Notes under the pieces: generated by a model
What the model saw: the letters and a program-made list of their open reading frames with translations, nothing else
What the model was told of the DNA's origin: nothing
Database searches by the model: none
Program-made: the position numbers and the translations under genes
From: Marinobacter salinexigens
GTDB lineage: Bacteria; Pseudomonadota; Gammaproteobacteria; Pseudomonadales; Oleiphilaceae
Length of the DNA: 64,000 nucleotides
Direction of reading: 5' to 3'
NCBI RefSeq assembly: GCF_008370345.1
Contig: NZ_VTUU01000002.1
Location: 496,001-560,000, forward strand
Shown: piece after piece, positions 63,844 to 64,000 of the stretch
Layout of the letters: the number at the start of each line of letters is the position of its first letter
Numbering within the stretch: position 1 is the stretch's first letter

Positions 63844-64000
63844 ATGATTGGCCAAGGGCGGGTTGCTCTTGCATTCGAGTACGACGGCCGCGAATTTCAC
63901 GGCTGGCAGTTGCAGAAATCGGGTGTGCGTTCGGTTGAGGCCGAACTTGCCAGAGCTGTCGCCAGGGTCGCGAATCACCCGGTTGATCTGGTGTGTGCGG
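63844..64000 (+). CDS. truA: tRNA pseudouridine(38-40) synthase TruA, N-terminal part (cut by window edge)
   Basis: 52 residues are visible from the ATG at 63844. The first part (RVALAFEYDGREFHGWQLQ) is the signature of the TruA N-terminal fold. The catalytic Asp lies beyond the window edge. The gene follows fimV in the conserved fimV-truA order, after the fimV terminator, so it probably has its own promoter near 63780-63830, although none is clear to me. Confidence 0.88.
   Translation, partial: MIGQGRVALAFEYDGREFHGWQLQKSGVRSVEAELARAVARVANHPVDLVCA

Overview
The window is a contiguous stretch of gammaproteobacterial chromosome, most probably Marinobacter or a close relative. This genus call is inference from gene content and order: a Pseudomonas-like core (dnaX-ybaB-recR, cysB/cysH/thrH/pabB, leuCDB-asd-fimV-truA, holB-pilZ, type IV pilus genes) combined with marine-hydrocarbonoclastic features (much lipid metabolism, a DUF6160-like surface protein). 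Genes are dense, base composition is even, and I see no IS element, prophage, tRNA, rRNA or CRISPR array. The two edges cut genes: the tail of dnaX on the left and the head of truA on the right.

Layout. 1-4.1 kb: housekeeping (dnaX tail, ybaB, recR, rnd, ycgL, ycgN, a small membrane protein). 4.1-8.1 kb: an AAA-VWA module (membrane-anchored VWA protein, MoxR-type ATPase, CoxE-like VWA protein). 8.4-16.9 kb: a tightly overlapping nine-gene operon with an exported protein, two large TPR proteins, a TPR lipoprotein, a small exported protein, an ExbB-like channel protein, two ExbD-like proteins and an AgmX/TonB-like transducer. This looks like a proton-motive-force-driven envelope machine and is the best candidate here for an undescribed system. 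16.9-27.4 kb: lipid genes (MaoC hydratase, fadD, a FabH2-like ketoacyl synthase, thioesterase, mlaA, a DUF3336 patatin), with hrpA in between. 27.5-32.1 kb: a GspA/GspB-like pair and dinG. 32.4-39.3 kb: a 900-residue MalT-type regulator, cysB, an APS-reductase-type cysH, thrH and pabB. 39.5-41.9 kb: three exported proteins of unknown role, one DUF6160-like. 42.2-50.9 kb: a DUF58 protein and TgpA transglutaminase, then holB, pilZ, a hydrolase, a DUF4892 protein, a second patatin and prmB. 50.9-55.3 kb: aroC, an MFS permease, pilU and a LysR regulator. 55.6-64 kb: leuCDB, asd, fimV, truA.

Signals worth attention: one of the two ExbD-like proteins has Asn where the proton-carrying Asp normally sits; a 107-bp element with perfect 26-bp inverted arms lies between the LysR gene and leuC; a LysR-type dyad is centred about 65 bp upstream of the predicted leuC start of transcription; a CRP/Vfr-like site sits in class II geometry ahead of the DUF6160 gene; and three 12-bp tandem repeats abut the DUF58 start codon. 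Gene names are by recognition of protein motifs and synteny; no database search was possible.
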